DNA of 64,000 nucleotides, taken from assembly GCF_016808335.1 (NCBI RefSeq), contig NC_053141.1, forward strand, positions 5,014,711 through 5,078,710, given 5' to 3'. Of this stretch, positions 1 through 11,086 are shown piece after piece (the first letter of the stretch is position 1; each line of letters begins with the position of its first letter). This DNA is from Panicum virgatum (lineage: Eukaryota > Streptophyta > Magnoliopsida > Poales > Poaceae). The position numbers were made by a program, and so were the translations under genes. Below the pieces are notes generated by a model that was not told where the DNA came from, searched no databases, and saw only the letters and a list, made by a program, of their open reading frames with translations.

Positions 1-193
1 CGGTGTCCTGTGAGCCCTCGCCGTGGCCTCGACGCACTATATCATGGACCTCCAGAGGGTGTCGTCGGGGTACGTCGTTCCCAACGACGCTGATGCAGAC
101 GCCGCGTCGGCCATCATGGACGACGCCGACGCAGCCGCCGAGGAGTTCACCACAGTCCTGGCCGAGAAGCTCGAAGCTGACATCCCCCGATAG
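1..193 (+). pseudogene. C-terminal end of the antisense 'putative gypsy-type transposase' ORF
   Basis: A plus-strand reading frame ends at the TAG at 191-193. Its tail resembles the C-terminus of the grass family annotated as 'transposase (putative) gypsy type', with an HYIMDLQRVSSGYVVPND segment followed by an acidic Asp/Ala-rich stretch and LAEKLEADIPR. In Tat elements this ORF lies between pol and the 3' LTR on the strand opposite to gag-pol, exactly the arrangement here, since pol ends on the minus strand at 819. A TGA at 11-13 interrupts the frame, so this copy is probably broken. The function of the family is unknown despite its name. Most of the gene is outside the window; assignment rests on a short tail. 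Confidence 0.55.
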
Positions 194-818
194 CCGAATT
201 CGACGATGTTGCAGACCCGCAAAGGGGGGATGATAACCTGTAGGGAGACTGGGCCTCGGAGCCCATGTAATGAATTAGTACTTGTCATGATTGTACTTGT
301 AAATTAAGAAATTCGTTATCGTTAAATCGACAGTGTGGCCCATCGAGGCCTTGTGCATTCGAGCCCTCGTTTTCTTTACTCTACTTCCGTGTTCTCGTAT
401 GCGACTTTCGTAAACTTCTGTGAGGAATTTCGCGTTCATTAGGGACTTAGGCGTGAGGTGGTGAGGGGGGTGCCGTATCCCGGTGGCGTTGGCGGCCCCA
501 CGACTCGGCCGGCCCTGTACTGTAGTTGCTTATGCCTCGCGTCCGTTTTTTTCCCAAGTGTACGAGAAGCTTAGAGACGGAAATTTTTGGAAAAAACGTT
601 GGCGATTTTTGGGGACGTTCGGGGGTTCCCCCCGTAGTTGCCCCCGAGGGAGGCTTGGCTTTGCCGAGGGTAAAGCCAGGCGTACCTCAGTGTTCGTGTG
701 CATCCGAACCCCCGAGGGTCCGGAAGGTTCCTAAAAAATAAATAAGTAAAGCATACTCCTTTATTGTTTCGGGAAATCGAAAATGCGAGTACAAACGATG
801 TACAAATAGCTCGGAACT
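194..818. other. Noncoding spacer between convergent antisense ORF and pol of the gypsy element
   Basis: No coding signal was found. The stretch lies between the stop of the plus-strand antisense ORF (193) and the stop of minus-strand pol (819). It contains a short inverted repeat around 620-720, where GGGGGTTCCCCCC and GAACCCCCGAGG-like blocks face each other. It corresponds to the 3' untranslated part of the genomic RNA of the element. Confidence 0.5.
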
Positions 819-3800
819 CTAAGGATAGAAGCGACGTAGCTGCGGTATGTTCCAAGCATTGGTGAAGATTTCGCCATTTTCGTTCGCCAGTTTGTATGTG
901 CCGGGCTTGAGCACTTCGGCGATGATGTATGGGCCTTCCCACGGTGGTGAAAGCTTGTGGTGGTCCCTGTTGTCCTGTCGAAGCCTCAGCACCAAGTCCC
1001 CTTTGTTGAGGTCTCAGCGCCGGACTCTCTGCGCTTGATATCTTCGCAAAGACTGCTGGTAGCGCGCAGAGTGTAGGAACGCCACGTATCGAGCCTCGTC
1101 CACTTGATCCAGCGAGTCTTCGCGAGCTCGCTGGTTCTGCTGCTCTTGATAGGCCTTGAGCCTTGGTGACCCGTACTCCAGGTCCGTGGGGAGTATGGCC
1201 TCGGCGCCATAGACGAGGAAGAACGGGGTAAAGCCCGTGGCTCTGCTTGGGTCGTCCTCAGGCTCCAAATAACTGAGGGTAGCTCTGTGAGCCACCTCCG
1301 GCCAAACTTGTTCAGCTTGTTGAAAATCCTTGGTTTCGATCCTTGGAGGATCATGCCATTAGCACGCTCCACTTGCCCGTTCGTCTGTGGGTGCGCCACA
1401 GCCAACCAGTCCACACGTATGTGGAAGCTGTCGCAGAACGCCAAGAACTTCTTGCCTGTGAACTGGGTGCCGTTGTCGGTGATGATCGAGTTCGGGCCCC
1501 CGAACCTGAAGACGATGTCAGTAAAGAACAGAACGGCTTGCTCGGATTTAATCTTGCCAATGGGTCGAGCCTCGATCCACTTGGAGAATTTGTCGACTGC
1601 CACCAACAAGTGGGTGAAGCCCTCGGGTGCCTTCTGCAGCGGCCCGACGAGGTCCAGTCCCCACACGGCAAACGGCCACGTGATGGGGATGGTCTGCAGA
1701 GCGTGGGCTGGGAGGTGCGTCTTTCGAGCATAGAACTGGCAACCCTCGCAGGTCCGTATGACGTCGGTGGCGTCGGCGACCGCGATCGGCCAGTAAAAAC
1801 CTTGTCGAAACGCGTTACCCACAAGGGTTCGTGGCGCGGCGTGATGAGCGCAGGTGCCAGCGTGGATGTCACGGATCAGCTCCTTGCCCTCGGGGATGGG
1901 GATGCATCGCTGCAAGACACCCGAGGGATTGCGTTTGTATAGCTCGTCGTCGATTAGGGCGAAGGACTTGGCCCGCCTAGCGAGGCGCCGTGCCTGAGCG
2001 CGGTCCGAGGGTAGGATCCCTCGAATCATCCAGTCGAGGTACTGGGCGCGCCAATCTTGCAAAGTGGGGGCCTCGTCGATCTCCATTGCTTCGGCCTCGT
2101 CCGTGGAGGAGGTCTCGAAGTCAATGTCCATGGGCTCGGCCTCGTCCGCCGGGGGGTTCCTGCCGGAGGGCCCGGTGGTCGAGGGGCCTGGCTCCGCTGG
2201 ATCCTTGAATTCGACGGAGGGCTTGGTGATGTCGCGAGCGAAGATGTTCGGGGGGACGGTGGTCTGCCCTGACGTGATCTTGGCTAGTTTGTCGGCATCC
2301 TCATTGTACTTGCGCGGGACATAATTGAGTTCTACGCCATCGAACTTGTCTTCGAGGCGGCGTACTGCTTTGCAGTATGCCTCCATCTTCCGGTTTTGGC
2401 AGCTAGACTCCTTCATCACTTGGTCGATGACGAGTTGAGAGTCACCGCGCACGTCGAGGCGATTGACGCCAAGCTCAATGGCGATGCGGAGGCCACTGAG
2501 GAGGGCCTCGTACTCCGCCATATTGTTAGACGCAGGGAAGTGCAAGCCTATCACGTATCGCATGTGATCTCCGAGGGGTGAGATGAAGAGGAGGCCGGCG
2601 CCGGTTTTCATCACGGACCCGTCGAAGTACACAGTCCAGCATTCAGCCTGGATTTGTGGTGGGGGTAGCTGAGTGTCCGTCCACTCAGCCACGAAGTCAG
2701 CCAAGACTTGGGACTTGATCGCTTTGCGGGGGGCGTAGGTGAGAGTTTCTCCCATCAGCTCCACGAACCATTTGACAATTCTACCCTTGGCTTCCCTGTT
2801 GCGGACTATCTCTCCCAGAGGGAAAGACGAGACCACGGTGACGGGATGGGTCTCGAAGTAGTGGCTCAACTTGCGCCGTGCCAAAACCACTACGTATAGC
2901 AGCTTCTGAATCTGCGGATAGCGTGTCTTGGTTTCAGACAACACCTCGCTGATTTAATACACCGGCCGTTGGATAGGCAGAGCATGGCCCTCCTCTTGTC
3001 TTTCGACAACGACCACTGCGCTGACCACTTGGGTCGTCGCGGCTACGTACAGATAGAGGGGCTCGCCATCCGCGGGTGGCATGAGAATGGGGGCGTGAGT
3101 GAGCGATGCCTTCAGCCTGTCGAGGGCTTCTTGAGCTTCGGGGGTCCACGTGAAGCGCTCGGTTTTCCTCAGGAGTCGATACAGGGGTAAGCCTTTCTCG
3201 CCAAGACGCGAGATGAATCGGCTGAGGGACGCTAGGCATCCCATGACCCTCTGTACCCCCTTTAGGTCTCGGATCGGTCCCATCCGAGTGATGGCCGAGA
3301 CTTTGTCAGGGTTGGGTTCGATGCCCCGCTGGGAGACAATGAAGCCCAAAAGCATGCCTCGAGGGACTCCAAACACGCACTTCTCGGGGTTAAGTTTTAC
3401 CCCTTTGGCCCCTAGGCAGTCGAATGCGATCCTGAGATCAGCAACCAGGTCGTTCGCCTTCCTGGATTTTACAACGATGTCGTCGACATATGCCTCTATG
3501 TTCCGCCCGAGATGGTCCCCGAAAACGTGGAGCATACACCGCTGATATGTAGCTCCGGCGTTTCTGAGGCCAAAGGGCATCGTGACGTAGCAGTACATGC
3601 CGAAAGGTGTAATAAAAGAAGTCGCGAGCTGGTCGGACTCTTTCATCTTAATTTGGTGGTAACCGGAGTAAGCATCAAGAAATGATAAAAGTTCACATCC
3701 CGCAGTTGAATCTACGATTTGATCGATGCGTGGCAAAGGAAAGGGAACCTTCGGACATACTTTATTTAAACTAGTGTAGTCTACGCACATCCGCCAACTC

Positions 3801-5017
3801 CCATTCTTTTTCTTCACTAATACAGGATTAGCTAGCCACTTGGGATGGAATACTTCCTTGATGAATCCGGCTGCCAGAAGTTTCTGCAGCTCCTCGTTGA
3901 TCGACCGGCGCTTGAGCTCGTCGAAGCGTCGCAGGCGCTGCTTCACCGGCTTGGAGTTGGGTCGGATATCAAGGGAGTGCTCGGCGACCTCCCTCGGTAT
4001 GCCAGGCATGTCCGAGGGGCTCCACGCAAAGATGTCTGTGTTGGCACGGAGAAAGTCGACGAGCACCACTTCCTATTTGCTGTCGAGGGTGGTGCTGACC
4101 TGCAACGCCTTGTCGTCGGAGTGATTCGGGTCGAGGGGCACCTTCTTGATACCCTCGGCGGGTTCGAAGCTTCCCGCGTGTCGGTGCGTGGAGTCCAAGG
4201 CCTCGCTTGCCATTTTGTCGAGGGTGGCTGCGAGGGCCTCGTCCTCCACTTGAGCCTCCGCGTGCTCAACGCACTCGACATCGCACTCATAGGCGTGCTC
4301 GAACAAAGAGCCGACGGTGATGACACCCTTCGGACCCGGCATCTTTAGCTTGAGGTAGGTGTAGTTGGGGATGGCCATGAACTTGGCGTAACAGGGACGA
4401 CCAAGAATGGCATGATGGGAACCCCGAAACACCACCACCTCAAAGGTGAGTACTTCCTTGCGGAAGTTGGCTGCCGTGCCGAAGCAGACGGGTAGATCGA
4501 TCTGGCCGAGGGGTTGGACTCGCCTTCCCGGCGCAACGCCATTAAATGGCGACTTGCTGGGGCAAAGCTTGTTCAATCCAATCCCCATGAGCTCCAAGGT
4601 GTGGGCGTACATGATGTTGAGGCTGCTGCCTCTGTCCATGAGCACCTTGGAGAAGCGGGTGTTGCCGATGATGGGGTCGACAACAAGCGGGTACCGTCCC
4701 GAGTGCGGGACGTAGTCGGGGTGGTCTTCGCGGCCAAAGGAAATGGTATCCTTCGACCAGTCGAGGTACGATGGCGTGGCCTTGGTGACGGAGAAGACTT
4801 CTCGGCGCTCACGCTTGCGCTGCCAAGAGGTCATGTTCGTCGTTGGTCCTCCAAAGATGAAGAAGGCGTTCTCCACCGGGGGGAACTCGCCATCTCCACC
4901 TTTGTCGACAGCATCCTTCTTCTTGTCCTCGTCGCGATGCGCGACGCGGTTGTTGTACTTCTTGAGCATTTCGCACTGCTCAAGGGTGTGGTTGACCGAG
5001 CCCTTGTGGTAAGGCAT
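819..5017 (-). pseudogene. gypsy pol: protease, RT, RNase H, archaeal-type RNase H, integrase (broken)
   Basis: Aspartic protease lies at about 4500-5017. Its active-site region reads LMDRGSSLN, where relatives have a small residue after the Asp, so an Arg has replaced it. RT follows (about 3000-4050) with FLDAYSGYHQI and the catalytic YVDD. RNase H and a second archaeal-type RNase H follow, then integrase with an HHCC zinc region (HAGTCAHH to CEGC) and a D,D-E triad (GLDLVGP, TDNGTQF, VERANG). The frame is interrupted by a TAG after the protease (4070-4072), a TAA after RT (about 2951-2953, in a RPVY-stop-ISE context), a frameshift near 1270-1300 in the integrase, and further shifts towards the integrase C-terminus, which ends at the TAG at 819-821. 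The encoded enzymes would convert element RNA into DNA and insert it; this copy cannot make a continuous product. Confidence 0.92.
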
Positions 5018-5019
5018 GG

Positions 5020-7288
5020 CTTCTTGAGCATGTCATCGAATAGGCCGCCTCCATCTCGAGGGGGGCCTCGAGGTCCTTTGCGGTCCGGGGCGGCGATGAA
5101 GGCCGCGTCGGAGTCTTCCGCCTGCCCCGGTCCACACTGGATTGGTGGGGCCTGCTTCTTTCCTTTCCTCCCCCGCTTTTGTTTCTTGGCGGGGGTGTTG
5201 ATCTTGGTGTTGCCGCCCTCTGCGGGCGTATCTTCCTTGCGCTTGTTCGGCTTGTCGTCGAAAATGGCACCAACTGCCTCCTCGCCGGCGGCATAGTTGG
5301 TGGCAGCGTCGAACAACTCATTGGTGTTGGTGGGACGGCTTCGCGCAAGCTCGTGCACCAGGTTCCTGCACGTCGTGCCCTCGAGGAAGGCGTTGATGAC
5401 CTCGACGTGGGTGACGCTGGGGAGCTCGGTGCATTGCTTGGAGAAGCGCCGCACATAGTCACGCAGGGACTCATTGGGCTTCTGGCGATACCCTTTGAGG
5501 TCCCAGGAGTTCCCAAAGTGCACGTACGTGCCCTGGAAGTTGCCCACGAAGATCTGGACCAAGTCGGCCCAGTTGTGGATCTGGTCTGCGTGCAAGTGCT
5601 CGAGCCACGTTCATGTGGTGTCAGCAAGGTGAAGGGGAAGGTTGCGGATGATAACCGCGTCTTCCGTCGCATCACCCAGCTGGCATGCCAGGTGGTAGTC
5701 GTTGAGCCAGACTGCAGGATCGGTCTCGCCCGAGTACTTGACAAGGGTGGTGGGTTGTCGAAAGTGTGGGGGAAAAGGAGCGGTTCGGATCTCCCGGCTG
5801 AACACCCGGGCGCCCGGAGGCTCTGGTGACTCGCCCCTGTCGTGCTCGGGGTCGAAGCATCCACCCCGTCGAGGGGTGTACTTCCTGCCGTTGATGATGT
5901 AGCGGGCATCGCCATCGCCAGCATGCCCGCGCATGTCATGGAGTCGCTCCTTTGCGGGAGCCTTTCCGATGCGGTCGCGCACCGAGGGTGCCTTCGCGTC
6001 ATGTGCGACAGCTGCCTTTCCCTTCCCCCCTGGTGGAGGATGCACCGAAACCTCGCAGTCCTGGCGTGCAGTCCCACCGTGCCGCTTCGGGACCATCGAA
6101 CGCATGCGAGACGCAGAGCTCTCGGCCTGCTGCACAGCAGCTTGCTCGATGAGCGCCTGTGCCTCGCGGCGCAGGTTGCGACCCGAAGTCGTCGACGGCT
6201 CGGGCATCGCTTGGAGTAGGTAGGCCGCAGCGACGAGTTTTTCGCCGGCCGTTTTCAGTTTCGGAGGTTTGTCGACGTTATCATCGGCTAGGATCCGCTC
6301 CCGGGCAACGCGCGCCGCCGGCTGGGCATGTGCGCCACGCGCGGTGCGCTGTTGCTCGAGTGCGGTGCACAGCTCCTGAGTCTGTCGACGTTGTTCGTCG
6401 AGCTTGGCTTGAAGCTCCTTGAGCTGCGCTAGCTGTGCCTGCCGCGCCGCCGAGCTTGACGAAGAAGAAGGGGCCGCAGCCGGCACAACCGGTTGGTTTG
6501 CCTGTGAGTCTGCCCCGCCGTTCCCATCATCACCCGGAGCGTTGTCCTCCTGCCCGTCCGCGAGCTAGACCATGAAGCACTCCCGGGCGGGATCGTAATC
6601 CCCCTCGCTGGAGTCCTCGGAGGAGGTGAGGCAGTAAGCCGCCGCGAGCTGGAACGAGCGGAAAGCGTCGGGGTCGCGGACCCCGGAGTAGTCCTCGGCC
6701 TCCTCGGCCGTGAAGTTGTCCATGAAAAAGCTAATGTCGTCGGCGATCGAGCTCGCCGTCTCGGGGTAGGAGTCGTTAGGAGACGATGTGATGAGGTTGC
6801 GGATCAACAGGAAGTGATGACCCGGCAGATCCTCATACTCGGCGAAGTTGGTGCTGGACGAAGAAGCGTAGGAGGCAGCGTTGCGCATCCCGATGGGGAA
6901 GGGCGACGCCGCAGTCGCGCCCCCTGGGAGGCACTAGGGCTGCAGTCGATGATGGTGCCGGCGTAGCTGGCGCCGAAGCACGTGATGACGAAGCGGTGGC
7001 CCCGTCGGCCGCGACGCTGAGCCGTGACATGGCAACCTCAACCCACGTGGGGGAGCTGAGGCGTGCCGCCCGGCGCCGCTCTACGCGCGCTTGTCGCGAG
7101 TGCTGGCCCGAGCGCCTGTTGCGCTGGGCTGGTGAAGTTGGAGTGTCCGGGTTGCGTCTGGGCGAGAGGAGCTCCATGAGGTAACCGTTGCCGGTTGCTC
7201 TGAACTCGAGACTCCCGAACCAGATCACGTATCCTGCTGGGAGCGGATCCGAGCCGCCCGTGGGGAATGGGTTGTATCTGCTCGCCAT
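5020..7288 (-). pseudogene. gypsy gag (capsid-type) pseudogene
   Basis: Gag starts at the Met at 7288 (MASRYNPFPTGG), about 63 bases inside the LTR/primer-site boundary. A frameshift near 6860-6890 moves the frame to the acidic segment at 6565-6888, which ends in a TAG (FMV-stop-LADGQ) before an open Gln/Ala-rich, coiled-coil-like segment (about 6290-6480). The retrotransposon capsid domain lies at about 5200-5750 (WLNDYHLACQLG, IHNWADLVQIF, ESLRDYVRRFSKQC) and has one in-frame TGA near 5608. A basic Lys/Arg-rich tail with PAKKQKRGRKGKK follows at about 5150-5190. A frameshift near 5020-5040 separates gag from the protease. No clear CCHC knuckle was seen. Gag would coat element RNA in cytoplasmic particles. 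Confidence 0.85.
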
Positions 7289-7703
7289 TCCTGGAGATCA
7301 AATGGGAACAAAAGAGAATGTCATGCAGCGCCCCTTACCTGGCGCGCCAACTGTCGGTGTCCTGACCCGGCGATCCGGACCCAACTAGTGATGATGCCGC
7401 GTGTTTCCTCGTCCCAGATGTTGATGCAAGAGGCAACACAGTAACGCACGAGTTTGTCCTGGTTCCGACCGCGGGGTCGTACGTCGAGCAAGGGGGTGTG
7501 CGAGGGCACTATATTATCTTGCACCGGAGGTGCCTATAGTAGGGGGTACATGCGAGGCGAGAGATGGAGGGAAGCTCCCAAGTCTCTGCTAGAGGAGAAG
7601 TTGATTGAGGCGAGTGCCAATATCGGGTGCTCAGTGGTGCTGAGTGTTGCGTTCTATCGGGTGGGTCTGATTGCGCGACCCCCTTAAAGGAAGCCCGCCT
7701 CCT

Positions 7704-7712
7704 CCTTTTATA
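7704..7712 (-). promoter_or_regulatory. LTR TATA box
   Basis: On the minus strand this reads TATAAAAGG, a strong plant TATA box. It lies inside the LTR and upstream of gag in element orientation, so it is the likely Pol II core promoter of the element. A second AT-rich candidate (CATATATATG) is at about 7986-7995. Confidence 0.6.
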
Positions 7713-8415
7713 GACACAAGGAGGGACGGTGTACATGCGCAGGGGATCGTGAAAGTCGTCGTATTTCCCCCGAATCGCAGGGGTGCAGTGGTCGAGCACT
7801 ATGGGAATTACACTGTGGGGCATGGCGTCGGGTGTGGCAGTCGTCCTAGGTATCGTCCTTGGTCTTGCGGAGATCGTGCCGGCGTCCTGCCAGCCCCAGC
7901 AGTCGGCGTGGTCATCGCTGTAGGGTGTGCCGTCTTCCAGATGTGGCATGGCGGCGTTCCGTGGGCCCTGCAGGCCAGGGTCTTGCATATATATGTGCGC
8001 TAGCGGTAGTGGGGCACGTGGCGGTCCCGGACCCCCCTTGGGCGGAGTGCTAGCGCGTGCACTAAGGGGGTCCAGGAGTCACATGGAGGTCCCAAACCCC
8101 TCAAGGGGGAGGTCCGGGCCTCCGGCTGCTAGTGCTTCGCGTCCCTCCTCGGGGGGCACGGCGACGCCGGACCCCTTTCCGAGCAGAGTACAGGTCCGGG
8201 GTCGTTGGTGTGGTGAGGTGGAGTCTGGATAGCAGGAGTTGGCAGAATAATAACGGGAACTATGCCGAGCACGTCTCGTACCGCGTCGCAGGTTCCCACA
8301 GTGTTGCCACAGCGTCCGGGATGGCGGAGCAGTGACCGGAGTTGGCGGACGGGACTCCGGTCACAGCAACTGTGGGGAGCGGAAGGGTCGTTTGTCCTTT
8401 TCGTCGAGGGGTGGC

Positions 8416-8590
8416 CTCGAGCGAGACGGAGATGATTCGCCCTGCTCGAGGGTAGGTTCGCTACCCTCGAGCGAGGCGGAGATGATTTGCCTCCTCGAGG
8501 GTAGGCTTGCTACCCTCGAGCGAGGCAGAGACGTGGGGCGCGGTCGAGGGTCTCGATGGGAGCCCTCGAGCGAGACGGAGATCACCCCGC
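8416..8590. repeat. Four-copy ~50-bp tandem repeat in the LTR U3 region
   Basis: The segment CTCGAGCGAG(A/G)CGGAGATGATT recurs with starts at 8416, 8466, 8515 and 8565, a period of 49-50 bp. Copies are separated by CTCGAGGGTAGG-type sequence. It lies upstream of the TATA box in element orientation, the place where retrotransposon enhancer repeats usually sit. The enhancer role is inferred. Confidence 0.75.
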
Positions 8591-8763
8591 GAGTCCAAGG
8601 GGGGTGCGGATGGACCGCATGCTGGGCTTCTTTGAGTTCTTTCCCTTCTTTCAGATTGGAAGGAGACCGTAGGCCTTCGTGGGCTCAGTCGCCTAATATG
8701 TGTTTACGTTTTTAGGGTGACTTTAGTACCCCGATTAGGGTGCCCCTAATCGTGGTCCCCGAC

Positions 8764-10225
8764 AGCTACCCTCTCCGCCACCCTGGATGGACAAGCGTTC
8801 CCAGTCCAGCAACCGCGGCGCGGAACGACAGAGCTGGTCGTCGGTCTCCAGCGGCACGACCACCGCCACAAGGCTGGTCGGGCTCCCCCAAGCCGTGTCC
8901 GGGGTCAAGCTGTGCATCGCCCTCCTCGCGTCGACCCTGATGGCTGGCAACGAGTTGAGAAGCGGCGCGCGCATCCTCGGGACCATCGAGAGCGGCCTCC
9001 TCGGCCGGAAGCGCCGCCGTGGCGATGCTTCCCCAAGGTGCTCGATGGACGATGCTTGAACTGCCTTTCCTTCAAGCATCGGGTTGCTTCGTGTCATCAG
9101 CCATCGCGGTGCCTGCGCTGCCACAGCCTTCGGCACCGTGCCAAGGGTTGCTTTGCGGCCTTGTAGCCCGCCACTTTGCTCGGGCCAGCCTTGGCTGGAC
9201 GGTCATGTCGCTCGTGCTAGGCTTGGGCATGGTCGTGATCGCCCTCCGGTCTCGGACGATCGGCCGTTGCCGACGACTGCTGCTGACGGTGGCCTCGACC
9301 TCACCCTCTCCACCACCAATGCCTTGGCCGTGGTTGCTTTGGCTGCGGCCAAGTCAGCGATCATGGCTGTGCTCCGCATCGAGGAGGACGACTTCACCCT
9401 CGGGCCCGCCTTCCCCGAGCTGTTCATGGCCACCTTCCGGTCTCAGGAGCTCCGAGATCGGGCTTCGGCGGTGAGTGTTTCCCAGGAGAGGCCATCGCTC
9501 TCCGGTGGTCTGCTGGGGCACTCTGGGGCTGCCATACCCGTGCCGCCTGTGGAGGTGCGACCATCAGCCGAGATTGTGGTGCCGGCTTCTGAGGAGGCAA
9601 CCGGCACGGTCGGGGCGTCGGAGGACGGCAATTCCGCGGTCTTGGAGGACTTCATCAGCAAAGTTACGAAGAATATTCCGCTGCCTCTTGTGGACAAGCC
9701 GCCTCGTTGCCGTCGAGTTGACCCTGTGCTCGTCGATGCGCCTCCTCAGCTACCTTCGTCTGAGGCATATGGCCCCAGGCGAAGCCATCGCCACTTGGAC
9801 CCTCTCTCGGCCGTCAAGCTGGCAAAGCGAGGGGCGGTGCTCCTGATGCGCCGACTCGGTGAGGTTGGCGCGCCTCTGCCCTTGGCGGCTTCGGCAGAGC
9901 AAGCGGTGGAGAAATTCTTTCGCGAACCTCCGCCGCACCACGTGGACGCGTTGCAGAACATATTTCTGATGTTGAAGAACAAGAGCAAGAGCTCTTCCTC
10001 CGTGGAATGGAGCGTTGACTGAGGGCTACACTTAAAGCCAGTCGTTTAGGTTATGCGGGATGTGAGTAGTTCATATTGGAGTTTATCTTTCGGGTTATGT
10101 TCAACTGGCTTGCTGGCTTGTGTCCATCTGGAGTCCGTTTCATTTGGGTTGTAACCGAACACTATACCAATTTCTTTTTTGTCTTAATACAATGATACGC
10201 TGCGCGCATATTCGAGAAAAAAAAA
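8764..10225 (+). pseudogene. LINE-related zinc-knuckle (ORF1-like) protein remnant with 3' end and poly(A)
   Basis: Two tandem CCHC zinc knuckles of the C-x2-C-x4-H-x4-C type are encoded at about 9056-9155 (CLNCLSFKHRVASC, then CLRCHSLRHRAKGC), followed by a stop. A frameshift leads to an open frame at 9084-10022 (about 9300 onward is the plausible part) with an MAVLRIEEDDFTLGPAFPELF segment and a C-terminus containing VLLMRRLGEVGAPLPL and AVEKFFREPP. Proteins of this make-up are very common multicopy retroelement proteins in grasses. Downstream, 10023-10225 looks like a LINE 3' untranslated region, ending in a CTTAATACAATGATACG motif and a 9-A tail at 10217-10225. No reverse transcriptase lies between, so it is a defective or nonautonomous copy. 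Assignment to LINE ORF1 rather than another element type is inferred. Confidence 0.6.
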
Positions 10226-10248
10226 GACGCTCACAAGCATTTTGCAGG

Positions 10249-10578
10249 TTCGACCATGCTGTCTCCGCCATAGATAAGGCCAGGATAAAAGATCCGGGAA
10301 ACACTCAAGTGGTAAGTATGCATAACAGAGTGAAAGCTGTGGCAAGAGCACGATCCCTAGGGAATGAGCTCTACAACTCCGGAAAATTTCAAGAAGCTTG
10401 CCTAGCTTATGGTGAAGGCCTCAAGCAAAATCCTACAAATAAAGTCCTGTACTGCAATAGGGCAGCTTGCTGGTTCAAGCTAGGGCAGTGGGAGAAGTCT
10501 ATTGAGGATTGCAATGAAGCTCTCAAGATACACCCTAACTATACCAAAGCTTCGCTCAGGCGTGCAGCTTCCTATGAC
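10249..10578 (+). pseudogene. Single TPR exon resembling TTL (TPR/thioredoxin-like) proteins
   Basis: An exon-like segment is bounded by an acceptor (TTTTGCAG at 10241-10248) and a donor-like AAG/GTGG. It encodes about 110 residues with tetratricopeptide signatures: LGNELYNSGKFQEACLAYGEGL, VLYCNRAACWFKLGQWEKS (split here from the whole) and YTKASLRRAASYDK. This matches the TPR block of plant TTL proteins (TPR repeats followed by a thioredoxin-like domain). No flanking TPR or thioredoxin exons were seen, and a MITE begins within about 15 bases. It is probably a gene fragment, possibly moved here by an element, rather than an expressed gene. Confidence 0.65.
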
Positions 10579-10589
10579 AAGGTGGCATA

Positions 10590-11086
10590 TATAAAGTTCG
10601 ATTTACATCCTCCAACTATCACAAAAGTCTGGTTTTCAACCTTAAACTACAAAACTGAATACAAAAGGCCATCCAACAGTCGAAACTTGACAAATTTGGC
10701 TCTTTGGTGGTTTTGAAGGTGATAATTTAATCTAAAAAATCATAACTAATTCGTTTTAGATAAAAAAATATGAAACTTGTTCCAAAATTTTTATAAAAAT
10801 GTCATCTATCTATTGATGCACTATTTGGAGTTATTTGGATATTATATGTTTCAAGTTACTATTTTTATTGCTTTTTCTAAAAATACTAGGAATGTGAATA
10901 TGCATTTTTAAGATAAAACCATTTGTCTTTAATTTTCACAAAATAGAAAACCACCTCCGAAACCACCCAAAGTGCCAAATTTGCCCGATTTTGACAGTTA
11001 GATGACCTTTTTTTATCCGATTTTATAGTTTAAGGTTGAAAACCAGACTTTTGTGATAGTTGGAGGGTGAAAATTGGATTTTTCCC
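10590..11086. mobile_element. Long-TIR foldback MITE (MULE-like) about 0.5 kb
   Basis: The left arm (about 10595-10735) and the reverse complement of the right arm (about 10940-11084) match over roughly 130 bp. Shared blocks include CCTCCAACTATCACAAAAGT and CTGGTTTTCAACCTTAAACT. No transposase is present. Ends are worn, and no target duplication could be fixed. The long inverted arms are like those of Mutator-derived MITEs, but the superfamily is not proven. Confidence 0.7.

Larger units (their letters stand above)
1..8763 (-). mobile_element. Ty3/gypsy retrotransposon, Tat (RIRE2-like) lineage, partial
   Basis: Large LTR retrotransposon on the minus strand; its 5' LTR is at 7352-8763 and its 3' LTR lies before position 1. 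Reading from high to low coordinates one meets LTR, primer-binding region (about 7335-7351), gag, protease, reverse transcriptase, RNase H, a second RNase H of archaeal type, integrase, and an antisense ORF near the window edge. The second RNase H (about 2290-2650, with the YFDGS, NMAEYEALL and DSQLV motifs) after the ordinary one, and an extra antisense ORF beside the 3' LTR, are known traits of the Tat lineage. Coding is broken by several in-frame stops and frameshifts, so this copy is not autonomous. Exact family is not determined. Confidence 0.93.
7352..8763 (-). repeat. 5' LTR of the Tat gypsy element
   Basis: This 1412-bp block begins TGTCGGTG and ends CCCCGACA, giving a near-perfect terminal inverted repeat of the TG...CA type. 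The gag side is bordered by a GGCGCGCCAAC primer-binding-like sequence at 7341-7351. The outer flank at 8764-8768 is GCTAC and should reappear beyond the missing 3' LTR if the target duplication survives. The LTR contains a minus-strand TATA box and a four-copy tandem repeat, listed separately. Confidence 0.9.
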
